NCBI GenBank assembly: GCA_947624455.1
Contig: CANQKL010000033.1
Location: 1 to 12,950 of the forward strand
DNA: 12,950 nucleotides
Direction of reading: 5' to 3'
Source of the DNA: an uncultured Clostridia bacterium
GTDB lineage: Bacteria > Bacillota > Clostridia > UMGS1883
The notes under the pieces were generated by a model. That model did not search any database. It saw nothing but the letters and a program-made list of their open reading frames with translations, and was not told where the DNA came from. The position numbers were made by a program, and so were the translations under genes. Positions 1 through 9,366 of this stretch are shown piece after piece. Position 1 is the first letter of the stretch, and each line of letters opens with the position of its first letter.

Positions 1-2
1 CC

Positions 3-3000
3 GTGAACGGCCACGTCGGCGAAAATCCCACCGGCTTTATGAACATAAAGGACAATGAGGAACCCGAGGAGATAAACTTTACCTTCGCCGAAGCCGAGGT
101 AAGTGTGGAGAGGGACAGTCTCAGCGCTGAACTCACGGTACAGCGTGAAACGGGAATTTCGCGCTATGCTACGGTGGCGGTTTCCTCCGCCGAGGGTACC
201 GCCCCGGAGGGAGAGTTCTACGATGGGTTCGCCGTCGAGCTGACCTTTGTTCCTGGTCAGCAGTACCGGAAGATAGAAATTCCCATAAAAAAGCATCCGC
301 TGCTCAATGACGTAAGCTTCAAGGTTTACATAGACGGCTCCGACGAAGCCGCGATAGTTAATATACGCGGCCTTGGCTCCGGCGCTGAGGAGGCTGAGGA
401 GGGGGACGCCGCCATCATGGCAAACGACCCCTGGACGCGGACTGCCACGGTAAAGCTTGAACCGTCCTCACAGCAGGGGCAAGTGGAAACTGGCGGCGAC
501 GACGATCACTACTTTTTGCCAATCTCTTCTTACAATCAGACGTCGTCGGTCACCAGCGAGCTGGATCTTTCCATGGTGGGCAAGCTTTCGGTCACCAGTG
601 AGGAGGCCTCCCGGGGTACCTGGTTCGACACCAGATGGTGGCTTTTCGGCTGGCAAGGCAGCAGCGGCTATTATAACGATATGGACAATGTCATCTCCGT
701 CGGAGGAAAAGTTAAGGCTTCGCACCACGGCAAATACAGTACAACAACGGATACCTTCACCCTGACCGACAGGGAGCGAAGCTCCGGCTCAGTCACATTT
801 TCTACCTCCGTTTCCGGCTATAACCAAAAAGCCTACGGCATCTTTTCCCGGGATGTGAAGCTCTACTACCTTCCCATTGAGGTGCAGACCGGCTTCTGGG
901 ACGATGACGCGATGATTCAGCGGAAGATATATACCTCTCCCACGAATTTTGAAAACGAGGGGGAACCCTTTCTCGGGGGCAGACTGAAGTTTAAGGGGGA
1001 AAGCGACGTTACAGGTTCAAAGTTCTTCTATAACGATGATACTGTCAGCCTTGAGGTCACGGATATGCCGGAGGAATTCCGGGACGAGGTTTACCTTTGG
1101 GGCATAAAGTTTGAAACCGTGTCCGGGGCGAACAAGAAATATTATTACTATAAGGGTACCGAATTTTCCATAAAGGATCTTTATAGCGGTATGCTCAAGG
1201 ACGTTGACGGCAAGCCTATCGGAAGCGTGGCCAGGCTCAGCGTTGAACACGGCGGCGAGTCCTTCCCCTGCTACCGTATATTCCCGGTATATAAGCAGAA
1301 AACCGCTTTTACTACAATAAAAATCGACGAGAGCAAATCCTCCTTTGCACCCGGAACCTTTAAAAACGAAGAGACCATAAGGACCGGACTTTTGGATAAG
1401 CTTCGCATATTTGTATCCGACCGGGGCGACGATATCGTCAGCGGCTTTGACGGTAGCTGCGTAAACGACGGAGCCGCGAAAGTCACCTCTGATGAGATAG
1501 AGCGTTCGCTGGCGGATATGTCCACCGAGGCCGCTAACGATTTTTACAGAATTTTTTCTCCCGCATACAACACGGCGAGCGATTGGGAAAAAATATCCGC
1601 AGACCTGGATTCGCCGTTAGGGGGAGAACTACTGTTCTCACCGCCGAAAACTCATAACGTCCTTGAGGCGATATATCAGAAGCCCTCAATCACCGTTGCA
1701 GTAAATCCCAGGTCGGTCAACGCGGACGACCAAAGCAAGGGCTTTGCGTTATATCTGGGCAACGAAGGCGACAGCAACAAGGCGGAATATAAGGAAACCG
1801 ATGAAGACGGCCTCCTGAGGGGCGATGAAATAGTCGTGTCTCCGTATAAGGCGGGCAGCGCGTACAAGTTCATCGGCGGCTTTAACAACAGTTCCGAAAA
1901 CGGCTTCAAATTCCAGTGGCAGGATTTCACCGGCGATACAAACCGCGACGGCATACTTTCCGACAAAGAGATAAAGGCCCTTGGGCCAAGTTACTCTGTT
2001 ATCAATAAGGGAGTTTACGCCGGAGACGCCTTCGATTATGTCCCCTCCGTGACGGGGAACGCGCTGCTCTATTTCAACATTGTTCCCAAGCCCCAAAACA
2101 GCGCGTTTTTCAACAATACCCTTTCGGGCAAGGTGCAGCTCGAAACGTGTTCCGTTATTGAAAATTCAAAGCCCCGGCCCAAAAAGACCAGAATTCCCAT
2201 ATCCGGAGCAACCGTCACAGCAGGCGGACTTGTGGGTAAAACCGATGAAAACGGCAGTTGGTCGCTGACCTCGCCAAGCTTTGAGCCAGGCGAGACTTAT
2301 ACCTCCGCCCTGGCTTACGGCGGAAAGGTGTACTCGGGCGATGTGACGGTCAACCGCAGCGCGGTGGAATTTATCATAGACGAGTACAACACCTTTAACG
2401 TCAGGGACTTCAACGCCTACCGCATTAACGGCACGAGCCTTGAACCCATTGACGATTTTGCCATTACCAACGAAGATAAGCACCATCTGTACAGCTTCAG
2501 GATAGACGAGCTGCTGCCAGGGACAGCCACGGTTGGCAAGGTGAATGTGGAACGTTACAGCAAAGACGGCGTTCTCAAAAAAACATATACCGCCGTCCTG
2601 AACGAGGACAGCCATAACTATGAAATAAAGGATCCCGTGCTGCTTGAGAGGAACAAAAACAATCCCGACGCATACAACTACAGCTTTAACCCCGCCACAG
2701 AACGTGTGGCCCCGGGCGACTATCTTGTTATCCGAATATACGACCAGAGGGGACTGAACTATATCCCGCACAATATCGGCATGGAATATAAGCCCAAGCT
2801 TTCGGTAATAAATATTATCAATTCCTTCCGGTCGCCGGTCAATAATGTTATTGATTTCATGGGCAATGTTGACGCCATATTCGATCTCGGCATGGTAGCC
2901 GGACTGGATTCCGCGGCCACCGGCGCCCTTGAATCGGCCGGCCTGGTGAGAATCGAAGAAAATAACGACAGAATTATCAGCTACGGCGTTAAGACCAGCT

Positions 3001-6000
3001 TTTCCAAAAACTACGTCGGCCCCCAGGGTAAGGGTTCAGCCTCCAACTCTGAGGCCGTTAAGATGGAAGCCGAAAAGCTCGATTCCGTTTCAGAGCTGGC
3101 CGACAGCGACAAAACGCCTACGCAAAAGGCCAACGACGACGAACTGAAGGACAACGCTTCGGACATGGCGAAGGAGGCTGTGGACGAGGACGATAAAAAC
3201 GGTAAGCGCAAGGTCGGCATCACCTCGGATCTCAGCGCGGATCTGAATGTGGCGCTGGAATTGGTTATGGGCTATGATCAAAAGGAAAAACGCTACTATT
3301 TCAAAAACTTTGTCATAACCGGTTATGTTAACGGCTCCGCCAGCGCAAAGGCCGAATATATGACCCCGATAGGGATGCCGGTCTTTGTAAAAGGCGATCT
3401 CAGCGGCGATATTTCAGCAATGATGGCTGTTGAGCCGTTCTACCAAAATCCCGGCTCTCCCAACTACTTGTATATGGACGATCAGGGAACCATTGACCTT
3501 ACCAAGCTGGGCGTATCCTCTGTAAACAGGAGGCTGAGCATACATGGCAGACTCATCGTCCGCCCAAGCGTGAAGCTTTCGGTGGGAACAGCGATACACA
3601 GCGATAAGATCGCCTCTGTTTCCCTGGACGGCAAGGCCGATTTTGATATGGTATTCACCTCTGCTGCCGAGGGCGCGGGCAACGTTACCCTGTCGGCAAA
3701 TCTTGTGCTGGATATACTCGGCGGCCTTGTTCAAAAGAACTGGGCGATAGCAAAGAAGAAGTTCGATATGTTCGCCACCGGCTCGCTGGCTTCTCTTTTG
3801 GATACCGGCGAGGACTACAGATATGACGTGATAACGTCTGATGACACTGATAAAAAGCTGTATCTGGCCAACCGCAGCGATTGGGAGCCAGCTGTAGCCG
3901 TGACATTGTCGGACGACGGACGCCATAAAGAGCGCGATCTCCAGGCCGGCACCTATCCCTATGCGGCCCCAAGAATACTTGATTTGGGCGCGGAACAGCA
4001 TTTGATGCTGTTTTTGAACAGCGATGAAAGAGGGACGCAGCTCAACTACTCCATTTACCAGGACGGCGCCTGGTCCTGGCCCCGCCCCGTGGACCGCAAG
4101 TCGGTCAACGACGCAAATCTGAAGGTCTTTGACCTGAACGACAGCTATCTTGTGGTATGGTCAAGCGAGGAGGCCGGCATCGACAAGGACGATATGGCCG
4201 CCATGCTCAACAGCCGCAATATAAAATGCTCGTTCTTCGACAAAAAATCCCTGACCTTCAGTCAGATTCAGTCCGTAACAAAAAACACCTCCTCTGATAT
4301 TTACGGGGACGATTTCGCCTCCGTGGCATACCGTGAGGAAAACGGGAAAAAGGATCTTGTTATCAGCTACACCAAGAGCCTGTACCAGGAAACCGACGGC
4401 GAACTTACGGTGGGCGATGTTCTCAACCCGAATTCGCTGATAGCTTACAGGCTTTACGACTTTGAAAAAGGCCAGTGGGCGGAGGAGTACACCGGCGAAA
4501 GCCTCTCCGCTTTGGAAAACGCCCTGTCTCCGGAACAGGCTCGAGTATTTGAGGGCGACTGGTACGGTCAAAGATTTGTCGATATTTCAAAGTACGTTTA
4601 TGTGGACGAGACCAATCTCCTTGTTAAGAACGACTCCCTGCCCTATGACGGCCTTTGGAGCAGAGAGCCGAGAAGCAGCGAGATTGAAATACAGACCCTC
4701 TCCGCCGACCCCAAAATTCTTGAAAACGAATCTATCGGCTGCGGTGACTTTGCCGTTTCAGCCTACCTTGTAGACCTTGACGGAGACGATAAGACGACGT
4801 ATGACAGCGACATATTTATTCAGCTGTATAGCTTTGACAAACAAAAGGTCTATCCCGCCATGCGCCTCACGAACGATTCCCTTTCCCAGAGTAAACTCAA
4901 GATGATATCCGCCCCTGACGGACGGTGGCTCTATTACATCAGCGGAGACAATATTGCCGCCGTGAATATCAGCAGTATTGTGGACAATCTTGTGAGCACA
5001 AAGGCTAAGGACGGCGCCGAGGTTTTACTCATCAACAAGTACTATCCCGTTTATTCCGGTGAGGAAACCGTGTTAAGCGGCAGTAAAGAAAATCCCTTTA
5101 CGGATTATACCGTGAGATGCGACGGAAACAACGTCTACATCTTATGGTGCGAAGACAGTGTCCGTGTCAAGGATGGCATAGATCCCTCGAGCAGCGAGGC
5201 CACGCTGCCGGAAAATCACTATTCCGAGCGGCAGATATACATGACCATGAGAACCTTTAAATGGCTGGAGCGCACCCTCACTGACGAAAGCGGCAAGGAA
5301 CTCCGCTATCCTGAAAAGGATGAGGACGGCGAACTCATAGACTGGAACACTGTCGAGGATATAAACGGCGAAAAGGGCCGCGTGACAGCGGGCGATCCCA
5401 TCGTGGAAAGGCTCTGTCAAGGTACGTGGACGACCCCCGTACAGCTCACGGACGATCTGGGAGCTAACTACAGTCAGGTAGACTGCTTGACAGCGGGGAA
5501 CGGAATTCTCAGAATGGTATATCTCAGAGGTATGTCATCCACAACCGAAATATCCGGCGTAGATGTGGCTGCCGAAAACAGAGACGACCGCACCCTTGTA
5601 TGTTCGGACTTTGACATTGATATGCCCGCCTTCGAATTGAAAATTACAAATTCGGACAGCATCTTCTCCGGCCGGGGAAATACGGATGTGGAAATATCGG
5701 TCAAGAACTTGTCTCCTCTGCCCTCCAAGAATACAAGGATCAATCTGTTAATGGAAAAGGACGGCGAAAGCTCCTTCATAGGCAGCGTCGATACGGGCGT
5801 CCTTGCTGGAGGAGAACAGACCACAGTACGGATACCCTGGTCCGTTCCCGATATTTTGGAGGGTACGACCCTGGCGGCCCGCGCCGTGCAGGATTCGATC
5901 ATTTGCGGCCAGGACAGAAAGGAGCTGAAAAACCTCTCCAAGTTTGAGATAACTCATGTCTCCCACGAGATGACAAGCCGGAACCGGGCCAGATTTACGG

Positions 6001-6881
6001 TCGAGGTTAAAAATATTTCCAATGAAAACGCCTATGGAGAAGTAGTCTATGTGGGCAGCAAAGGAATTTTGGCCTCCAGCGACGAATTCGATCTCATGGT
6101 CGGCGAGTCCCGCATCGTGACAGTGGACGGTTATATGCCCGATTCGACTTTCAAGGAGAGCCGGGACGGAACAGATATAGTCGAAACGTCAGATGTGAGA
6201 ATTATTTCAAACGGCGGCCTTACCGTATACAGCGTTGAAAGGCGCGCGCCAGAGGAGCTGGCAAGTCTAATGAAAAACCCCATCACCATCACTGATAGAA
6301 ACGAAACCACGGTCTATGATGGCAAAATCACCATGAAGGACGGCGATATGCTGACTCTAATGGGACGCTTTGAGAATGAGGATTCGTCCAATTATCCACG
6401 AATTGAGCTTATTCCCGAAGACATAAATATACTTTCTGAAACTAACGGCGTACTCACGGCCAAGTCTGTCGGAAAAACTAAGCTCAAGGCCGTACTTTCT
6501 CCCGCGGCGGATGTCTTTGTTACGAACAGCGGCGAAAAGATGAACTATCGCGATATCTACAACACGCTCCCCTCGGCCCTCATAAAGACCGTAGAGTTTG
6601 AGGTCGAGATCACGGAGGCTCCCAAGCCGGTACTGAAGTCCGCAAAGGCCCAGACCGAAGGCGACGAACTCCGCGTCAGCGTTGAATATGAAAACGTTCC
6701 TCCCAGCGCCGAGTTCATCGCGGTCAGCTATGGGGCCGACGGAGAACAGCTAGCCATGGCGCAGATAGATAACGGCAGCGCCCTGCTCCCCGCCAAGGGA
6801 ACTAAACGTGTCAAAATATTTGTCTGGAAATCCTTTGAAACCATGCTCCCGCTCTGCGAAAACCTTGAGATAGAGCTATAA
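3..6881 (+). CDS. Giant multidomain, probably secreted/surface protein (5' partial)
   Basis: The frame is open to the left edge and the first residues already sit inside a folded region with no signal peptide, so the GTG at 3 is not taken as the true start. At least 2292 residues are visible. A Calx-beta-like beta-sandwich lies at about 28-115. A calcium-loop sequence DTNRDGILSDKE at about 645-656 resembles an EF-hand/dockerin loop. A carboxypeptidase-regulatory-like fold (SGATVTAGG...KTDENGSWSL) starts near 733. A charged, Ala/Glu/Asp-rich, probably helical stretch covers about 1010-1070. A CARDB-like segment lies at about 1880-1970 and a bacterial Ig (Big_2)-like segment at about 2090-2165. 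The last 85 residues form another Ig-like module ending in a KIFVWKSFETMLPLCE tail, a type I recall from clostridial extracellular proteins. I see no LPxTG motif or C-terminal membrane anchor. An adhesin or extracellular scaffold role is inference; no enzyme motif was recognised. It may or may not belong to the mobile element to its right. Confidence 0.85.
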   Translation: MNGHVGENPTGFMNIKDNEEPEEINFTFAEAEVSVERDSLSAELTVQRETGISRYATVAVSSAEGTAPEGEFYDGFAVELTFVPGQQYRKIEIPIKKHPLLNDVSFKVYIDGSDEAAIVNIRGLGSGAEEAEEGDAAIMANDPWTRTATVKLEPSSQQGQVETGGDDDHYFLPISSYNQTSSVTSELDLSMVGKLSVTSEEASRGTWFDTRWWLFGWQGSSGYYNDMDNVISVGGKVKASHHGKYSTTTDTFTLTDRERSSGSVTFSTSVSGYNQKAYGIFSRDVKLYYLPIEVQTGFWDDDAMIQRKIYTSPTNFENEGEPFLGGRLKFKGESDVTGSKFFYNDDTVSLEVTDMPEEFRDEVYLWGIKFETVSGANKKYYYYKGTEFSIKDLYSGMLKDVDGKPIGSVARLSVEHGGESFPCYRIFPVYKQKTAFTTIKIDESKSSFAPGTFKNEETIRTGLLDKLRIFVSDRGDDIVSGFDGSCVNDGAAKVTSDEIERSLADMSTEAANDFYRIFSPAYNTASDWEKISADLDSPLGGELLFSPPKTHNVLEAIYQKPSITVAVNPRSVNADDQSKGFALYLGNEGDSNKAEYKETDEDGLLRGDEIVVSPYKAGSAYKFIGGFNNSSENGFKFQWQDFTGDTNRDGILSDKEIKALGPSYSVINKGVYAGDAFDYVPSVTGNALLYFNIVPKPQNSAFFNNTLSGKVQLETCSVIENSKPRPKKTRIPISGATVTAGGLVGKTDENGSWSLTSPSFEPGETYTSALAYGGKVYSGDVTVNRSAVEFIIDEYNTFNVRDFNAYRINGTSLEPIDDFAITNEDKHHLYSFRIDELLPGTATVGKVNVERYSKDGVLKKTYTAVLNEDSHNYEIKDPVLLERNKNNPDAYNYSFNPATERVAPGDYLVIRIYDQRGLNYIPHNIGMEYKPKLSVINIINSFRSPVNNVIDFMGNVDAIFDLGMVAGLDSAATGALESAGLVRIEENNDRIISYGVKTSFSKNYVGPQGKGSASNSEAVKMEAEKLDSVSELADSDKTPTQKANDDELKDNASDMAKEAVDEDDKNGKRKVGITSDLSADLNVALELVMGYDQKEKRYYFKNFVITGYVNGSASAKAEYMTPIGMPVFVKGDLSGDISAMMAVEPFYQNPGSPNYLYMDDQGTIDLTKLGVSSVNRRLSIHGRLIVRPSVKLSVGTAIHSDKIASVSLDGKADFDMVFTSAAEGAGNVTLSANLVLDILGGLVQKNWAIAKKKFDMFATGSLASLLDTGEDYRYDVITSDDTDKKLYLANRSDWEPAVAVTLSDDGRHKERDLQAGTYPYAAPRILDLGAEQHLMLFLNSDERGTQLNYSIYQDGAWSWPRPVDRKSVNDANLKVFDLNDSYLVVWSSEEAGIDKDDMAAMLNSRNIKCSFFDKKSLTFSQIQSVTKNTSSDIYGDDFASVAYREENGKKDLVISYTKSLYQETDGELTVGDVLNPNSLIAYRLYDFEKGQWAEEYTGESLSALENALSPEQARVFEGDWYGQRFVDISKYVYVDETNLLVKNDSLPYDGLWSREPRSSEIEIQTLSADPKILENESIGCGDFAVSAYLVDLDGDDKTTYDSDIFIQLYSFDKQKVYPAMRLTNDSLSQSKLKMISAPDGRWLYYISGDNIAAVNISSIVDNLVSTKAKDGAEVLLINKYYPVYSGEETVLSGSKENPFTDYTVRCDGNNVYILWCEDSVRVKDGIDPSSSEATLPENHYSERQIYMTMRTFKWLERTLTDESGKELRYPEKDEDGELIDWNTVEDINGEKGRVTAGDPIVERLCQGTWTTPVQLTDDLGANYSQVDCLTAGNGILRMVYLRGMSSTTEISGVDVAAENRDDRTLVCSDFDIDMPAFELKITNSDSIFSGRGNTDVEISVKNLSPLPSKNTRINLLMEKDGESSFIGSVDTGVLAGGEQTTVRIPWSVPDILEGTTLAARAVQDSIICGQDRKELKNLSKFEITHVSHEMTSRNRARFTVEVKNISNENAYGEVVYVGSKGILASSDEFDLMVGESRIVTVDGYMPDSTFKESRDGTDIVETSDVRIISNGGLTVYSVERRAPEELASLMKNPITITDRNETTVYDGKITMKDGDMLTLMGRFENEDSSNYPRIELIPEDINILSETNGVLTAKSVGKTKLKAVLSPAADVFVTNSGEKMNYRDIYNTLPSALIKTVEFEVEITEAPKPVLKSAKAQTEGDELRVSVEYENVPPSAEFIAVSYGADGEQLAMAQIDNGSALLPAKGTKRVKIFVWKSFETMLPLCENLEIEL

Positions 6882-6905
6882 CAGCGAGTGACCATTCATG
6901 CGTCT

Positions 6906-6937
6906 TGGGCCGCCGGAGAATATCTGGCGGCCCATTT
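6906..6937 (+). terminator. GC-rich hairpin after the giant gene
   Basis: A perfect 9-bp stem, TGGGCCGCC (6906-6914) with GGCGGCCCA (6926-6934), with an 11-nt loop, starts 25 nt after the TAA of the giant gene. Only three T residues follow, so intrinsic termination may be inefficient. The placement right after the stop codon is the main support. Confidence 0.6.
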
Positions 6938-7103
6938 GCGTACAGTGGGCGCTGTGCTTCCCAAGGCGATTATGAGGCGAGGAAAAAGTTTTCCGAGCTT
7001 CTCGGTCATCATTGCGACGACGTGAAAATGGCTCATGTCGCTCGTCCTGACCGTAATAATGGACTTGCTTCGATAAATATGCTGTTAGGGGAGGATTATC
7101 TAT

Positions 7104-7253
7104 ATGGAAAAACGTGATAATTCGATTTGCAAAAGCATATTTAAGGACGGTAAGCCCGCCCCCACAAGAGAAGAATACACCGCCTTATGGGTCGCGATTA
7201 TAAACCGGCTCGAAAAAAACAAAAATTTTGCCGGAGGGCGGCTAAATGGCTGA
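7104..7253 (+). CDS. Small ORF coupled to the recombinase (49 aa)
   Basis: The ATG at 7104 is preceded by AGGGGAGG (7087-7094), a strong ribosome site. The product begins MEKRDNSICKSIFKDGKPAP and continues TREEYTALWVAIINRLEKNK, a short amphipathic helical segment, and ends with TGA at 7251-7253. Its last eight bases overlap the ATG of the recombinase gene, and the recombinase ribosome site lies inside it, so translation of the two is probably coupled. I recall similar short ORFs ahead of clostridial serine recombinase genes, but cannot verify a family name here. A role as an accessory or directionality factor is possible from position alone; equally it could act only as a translational leader. 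No DNA-binding motif was recognised. Confidence 0.6.
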   Translation: MEKRDNSICKSIFKDGKPAPTREEYTALWVAIINRLEKNKNFAGGRLNG

Positions 7254-8865
7254 AATGCGCTATAATAAAACCATGGAAACGGCTTGTTCCTATCCCAAAG
7301 AAGATAGGAATATGAAAGCGGCGATTTATTGCCGTTTGTCCGAGGAGGACAGGAACAAGCAAAATGAGAACGACGATTCCGGCAGCATTAAAAATCAGAA
7401 AGCGATGCTTGTCGGCTACGCGATGGAAAAGGGGTGGGAAATTTACAATATATACAGCGACGATGACTATACCGGCGCGGACAGGCGCAGGCCCGAGTTC
7501 AACCGCTTGCTTCAGGACGCGGAACAGCACAGATTTGACATTGTCCTCTGCAAGACGCAATCAAGGTTTACGCGCGAGTTAGAGCTGGTGGAGAAGTACA
7601 TTCACGGACTGTTCCCGCTTTGGGGCATAAGGTTCGTCAGCATTGTTGACAACGCCGACACCGCAAACAAGGGGAACAAAAAATCCAGGCAGATAAATGG
7701 CCTTGTCAATGAGTGGTATTTGGAAGATATGTCCGACAATATCAAGAGCGTGCTTACGAACCGGCGACAAAACGGATTCCATATCGGGGCTTTTGCCTTA
7801 TACGGTTATAAGAAAGACCCTGACAAAAAGGGCTGCCTGATAATCGACGAGGATGCCGCCGCTGTGGTGCGGGAGGTGTTCACGCTCTACGCCCAAGGGT
7901 ATGGCAAAACCGCTATTGCCCGTATACTTAACGACAGAGGGATACCCAATCCCACGGAGTACAAGCGGCTCCACGGGCTTCGCTATCAGCAGCCTAAGAA
8001 AAAGAACAGCACTCTTTGGAAATATTTTGCCATATCGGATATGCTGGAAAATGAAATGTATATAGGAAATATGGTACAGGGTAAGTACGGGAGCGTGTCC
8101 TATAAGACAAAGGAGAACAAGCCCAGACCCAAGGAATCGTGGTATAGGGTAGAGGGAACGCATGAGCCTATCATTGATATGGAATTGTGGAATAAAGTGG
8201 CGGCGCTTCGGGAGGAAAAAGCTAAGCCGTTTTCTGGAGGAACAATAGGGTTATTCGCGAGGAAAGCAAAATGCGCCTACTGCGGGTATACGATGCGTTC
8301 CGGAATATCAAAGGGGAACAGATATTTGAAATGTCCAACTAAGTACGCTTCCGATAATGCGTGTATTGGGTCTTATATTTCAGTCAAGCATCTTGAAAGG
8401 CTCGTCATTGACGAAATAAACAGCTTGTCCGCAGAGTATCTCGACAAAGATGAGCTTGAACGGGCGGTTAAGTTTAACAACGACCGCATAGGCCAAAAGG
8501 AGAAAGCGTTGGCCGAAATCGCCAGTTACAAAAAGAAAATTTCGGAATACGCAAAAGGACTTCAAAGTTTATATTTGGATAAGGTTAAAGGCATAATTTC
8601 AGAGGCCGATTATATTGCAATGTCCAAGGAGTTTTCCGAGGAACGTCTAAGGCTCGAAAAACAGGTAGACTGCCTGAACGAACGCATTTCTGTAATTGAA
8701 ACAGCGATGACAGCCAAAGAGGATAAACGGCAGACCATTGACCGCTATGTCAATTTGGAGCATCTGAACAGAGAGATAGTCGATGAGCTTATTGATCATA
8801 TTTCAGTCGGCAGACGTATTCCCGGCACGAGGGACGTTCCGATAGAAATTCACTGGAATTTTTAA
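7246..8865 (+). CDS. Large serine recombinase (site-specific integrase)
   Basis: The 539-residue product has the full large-serine-recombinase layout. The N-terminal catalytic domain begins KAAIYCRLSEED, with the nucleophile serine at residue 32, and includes the arginine-bearing SRFTRE segment. The recombinase domain includes GYGKTAIARILNDRGIPNP. A zinc ribbon follows with Cys343, Cys346, Cys363 and Cys373. A charged coiled-coil lies at about 405-490, and the C-terminus ends IEIHWNF. These enzymes join attP to attB by a serine-linked double-strand exchange and usually need a partner factor to excise. The ATG at 7246 has GGAGGG (7233-7238) seven bases away; the ATG at 7312 (residue 23) would put the serine at position 10, closer to the family norm, but has a poorly placed ribosome site. 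The gene appears intact. The attachment arm 40 bp past its stop fits its being the integrase of the element. Confidence 0.95.
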   Translation: MAEMRYNKTMETACSYPKEDRNMKAAIYCRLSEEDRNKQNENDDSGSIKNQKAMLVGYAMEKGWEIYNIYSDDDYTGADRRRPEFNRLLQDAEQHRFDIVLCKTQSRFTRELELVEKYIHGLFPLWGIRFVSIVDNADTANKGNKKSRQINGLVNEWYLEDMSDNIKSVLTNRRQNGFHIGAFALYGYKKDPDKKGCLIIDEDAAAVVREVFTLYAQGYGKTAIARILNDRGIPNPTEYKRLHGLRYQQPKKKNSTLWKYFAISDMLENEMYIGNMVQGKYGSVSYKTKENKPRPKESWYRVEGTHEPIIDMELWNKVAALREEKAKPFSGGTIGLFARKAKCAYCGYTMRSGISKGNRYLKCPTKYASDNACIGSYISVKHLERLVIDEINSLSAEYLDKDELERAVKFNNDRIGQKEKALAEIASYKKKISEYAKGLQSLYLDKVKGIISEADYIAMSKEFSEERLRLEKQVDCLNERISVIETAMTAKEDKRQTIDRYVNLEHLNREIVDELIDHISVGRRIPGTRDVPIEIHWNF

Positions 8866-8894
8866 CGGACAAATATTTTGACGTTTGAAACCGC

Positions 8895-8929
8895 ACAAAG
8901 TCACTCTTGCACGATCGCTCCATCTGCTG
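8895..8929 (+). repeat. Attachment-arm repeat, copy A (downstream of recombinase)
   Basis: The 26 bases at 8904-8929 (beginning CTCTTGCACGATCGC and ending CCATCTGCTG) match 11327-11352 with three mismatches, in the same orientation. A looser match extends left to about 8895 (ACAAAG against ACAAG). It contains the palindrome CGATCG. Position just after the recombinase gene, plus copy B lying exactly where cotJC is broken, points to the end of a serine-recombinase element. The sequence to its right (TGACCGCATAAAATTT) does not match cotJC, so this junction would join one element end to another sequence, possibly the left end of a second element. Confidence 0.65.
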
Positions 8930-9015
8930 TGACCGCATAAAATTTATAGGATAAGCTGTTTTTATAAAATGCTTAGTCGGAGCTATTAGCTATATAACTT
9001 TTGCGGAAAAAGCAC

Positions 9016-9044
9016 TTGTTTTTTCCGTATTTTTATGGTATGAT
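9016..9044 (+). promoter_or_regulatory. SigA-type promoter of the MNT gene
   Basis: A -35 TTGTTT (9016-9021) and a -10 TATGAT (9039-9044) are 17 bases apart. The predicted transcript would start near 9051, about 10 bases before the ATG at 9061, giving a very short leader. An inverted repeat, CGGAAAAA (9004-9011) with TTTTTCCG (9020-9027), overlaps the -35 and could be an operator for self-repression, which is inference. Confidence 0.55.
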
Positions 9045-9060
9045 GTATTTAGTAAAGAAG

Positions 9061-9366
9061 ATGGAAATTTTGTCGGATAAAATTTACAGCGTGGAGGAAA
9101 TAAGAAGGCTAGTCAATCCTGTCTTGAGCCGGAACAGTAAGGCCGTGCTTTTCGGTTCGTATGTTAAAGGCTCCGCCAATGAGAAAAGCGATGTTGATAT
9201 TCTGCTTGACAGCGGTCTCAGGGGGCTTCAGTTTGTTGGACTTATCGAGGACATAAGGTTTGCCCTTGACAAGGATGTAGATGTTTTTGATGTTACCCAT
9301 ATTGTTCCCAACTCTAAAATATCCTCTGAAATCAGCAGGGATGGTGTTGTGATTTATGAAAAATAG
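9061..9366 (+). CDS. mntA: MNT-type nucleotidyltransferase, MntA-like antitoxin
   Basis: The 101-residue product has the minimal nucleotidyltransferase signature GSYVKGSANEKSDVDILL, with Gly32-Ser33 and the metal-binding pair Asp44 and Asp46, then a second acidic strand (VDVFDV). Length is typical. In characterised MntA-HepT pairs this enzyme adds AMP residues to the HEPN toxin HepT and silences it. The ATG at 9061 is chosen because the promoter -10 covers the upstream in-frame ATGs at 9040 and 9043; the ribosome site (AAAGAAG) is weak and close, as expected for a near-leaderless message. Its stop overlaps the start of the hepT fragment by 11 bases, the usual operon arrangement. The enzyme looks intact while its partner does not, so it may be an orphan. 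Confidence 0.85.
   Translation: MEILSDKIYSVEEIRRLVNPVLSRNSKAVLFGSYVKGSANEKSDVDILLDSGLRGLQFVGLIEDIRFALDKDVDVFDVTHIVPNSKISSEISRDGVVIYEK

Larger units (their letters stand above)
7104..8929 (+). mobile_element. Right end of an integrated serine-recombinase element (left end outside)
   Basis: The small ORF, the recombinase and attachment arm A form a compact end module. The left limit of the element is not visible; the giant gene may be its cargo or host DNA. The right limit is inferred to fall in or next to CAGCAGA on the minus strand (about 8923-8929), the part shared by both arms and by a normal cotJC coding sequence. This is inference from repeats and gene order. Confidence 0.45.

Noticed and set aside
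2166..2771. 201-codon minus-strand ORF
   Set aside because: It lies wholly inside the giant gene, and that gene has clear domain content in its own frame; the opposite frame has no recognisable motif.
3414..4001. 195-codon minus-strand ORF
   Set aside because: It is a shadow of the giant gene, with no motif or ribosome site.
6950..7090. Missing cotJC 3' part in the gap before the recombinase
   Set aside because: I read this gap in the plus-strand frames and looked for the arm sequence on both strands, and found neither CotJC residues nor the arm. The other half, if present, is outside the window.
6905..7117. 70-codon ORF after the giant gene
   Set aside because: It begins inside the terminator hairpin with a TTG, has no ribosome site, overlaps the well-supported start at 7104 and resembles nothing I recognise.
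8904..8929. Copy A as a fragment of a second cotJC gene
   Set aside because: Although its minus strand also reads ADGAIV, these codons are not CotJC family sequence; they are the element arm, and no CotJC sequence flanks them.
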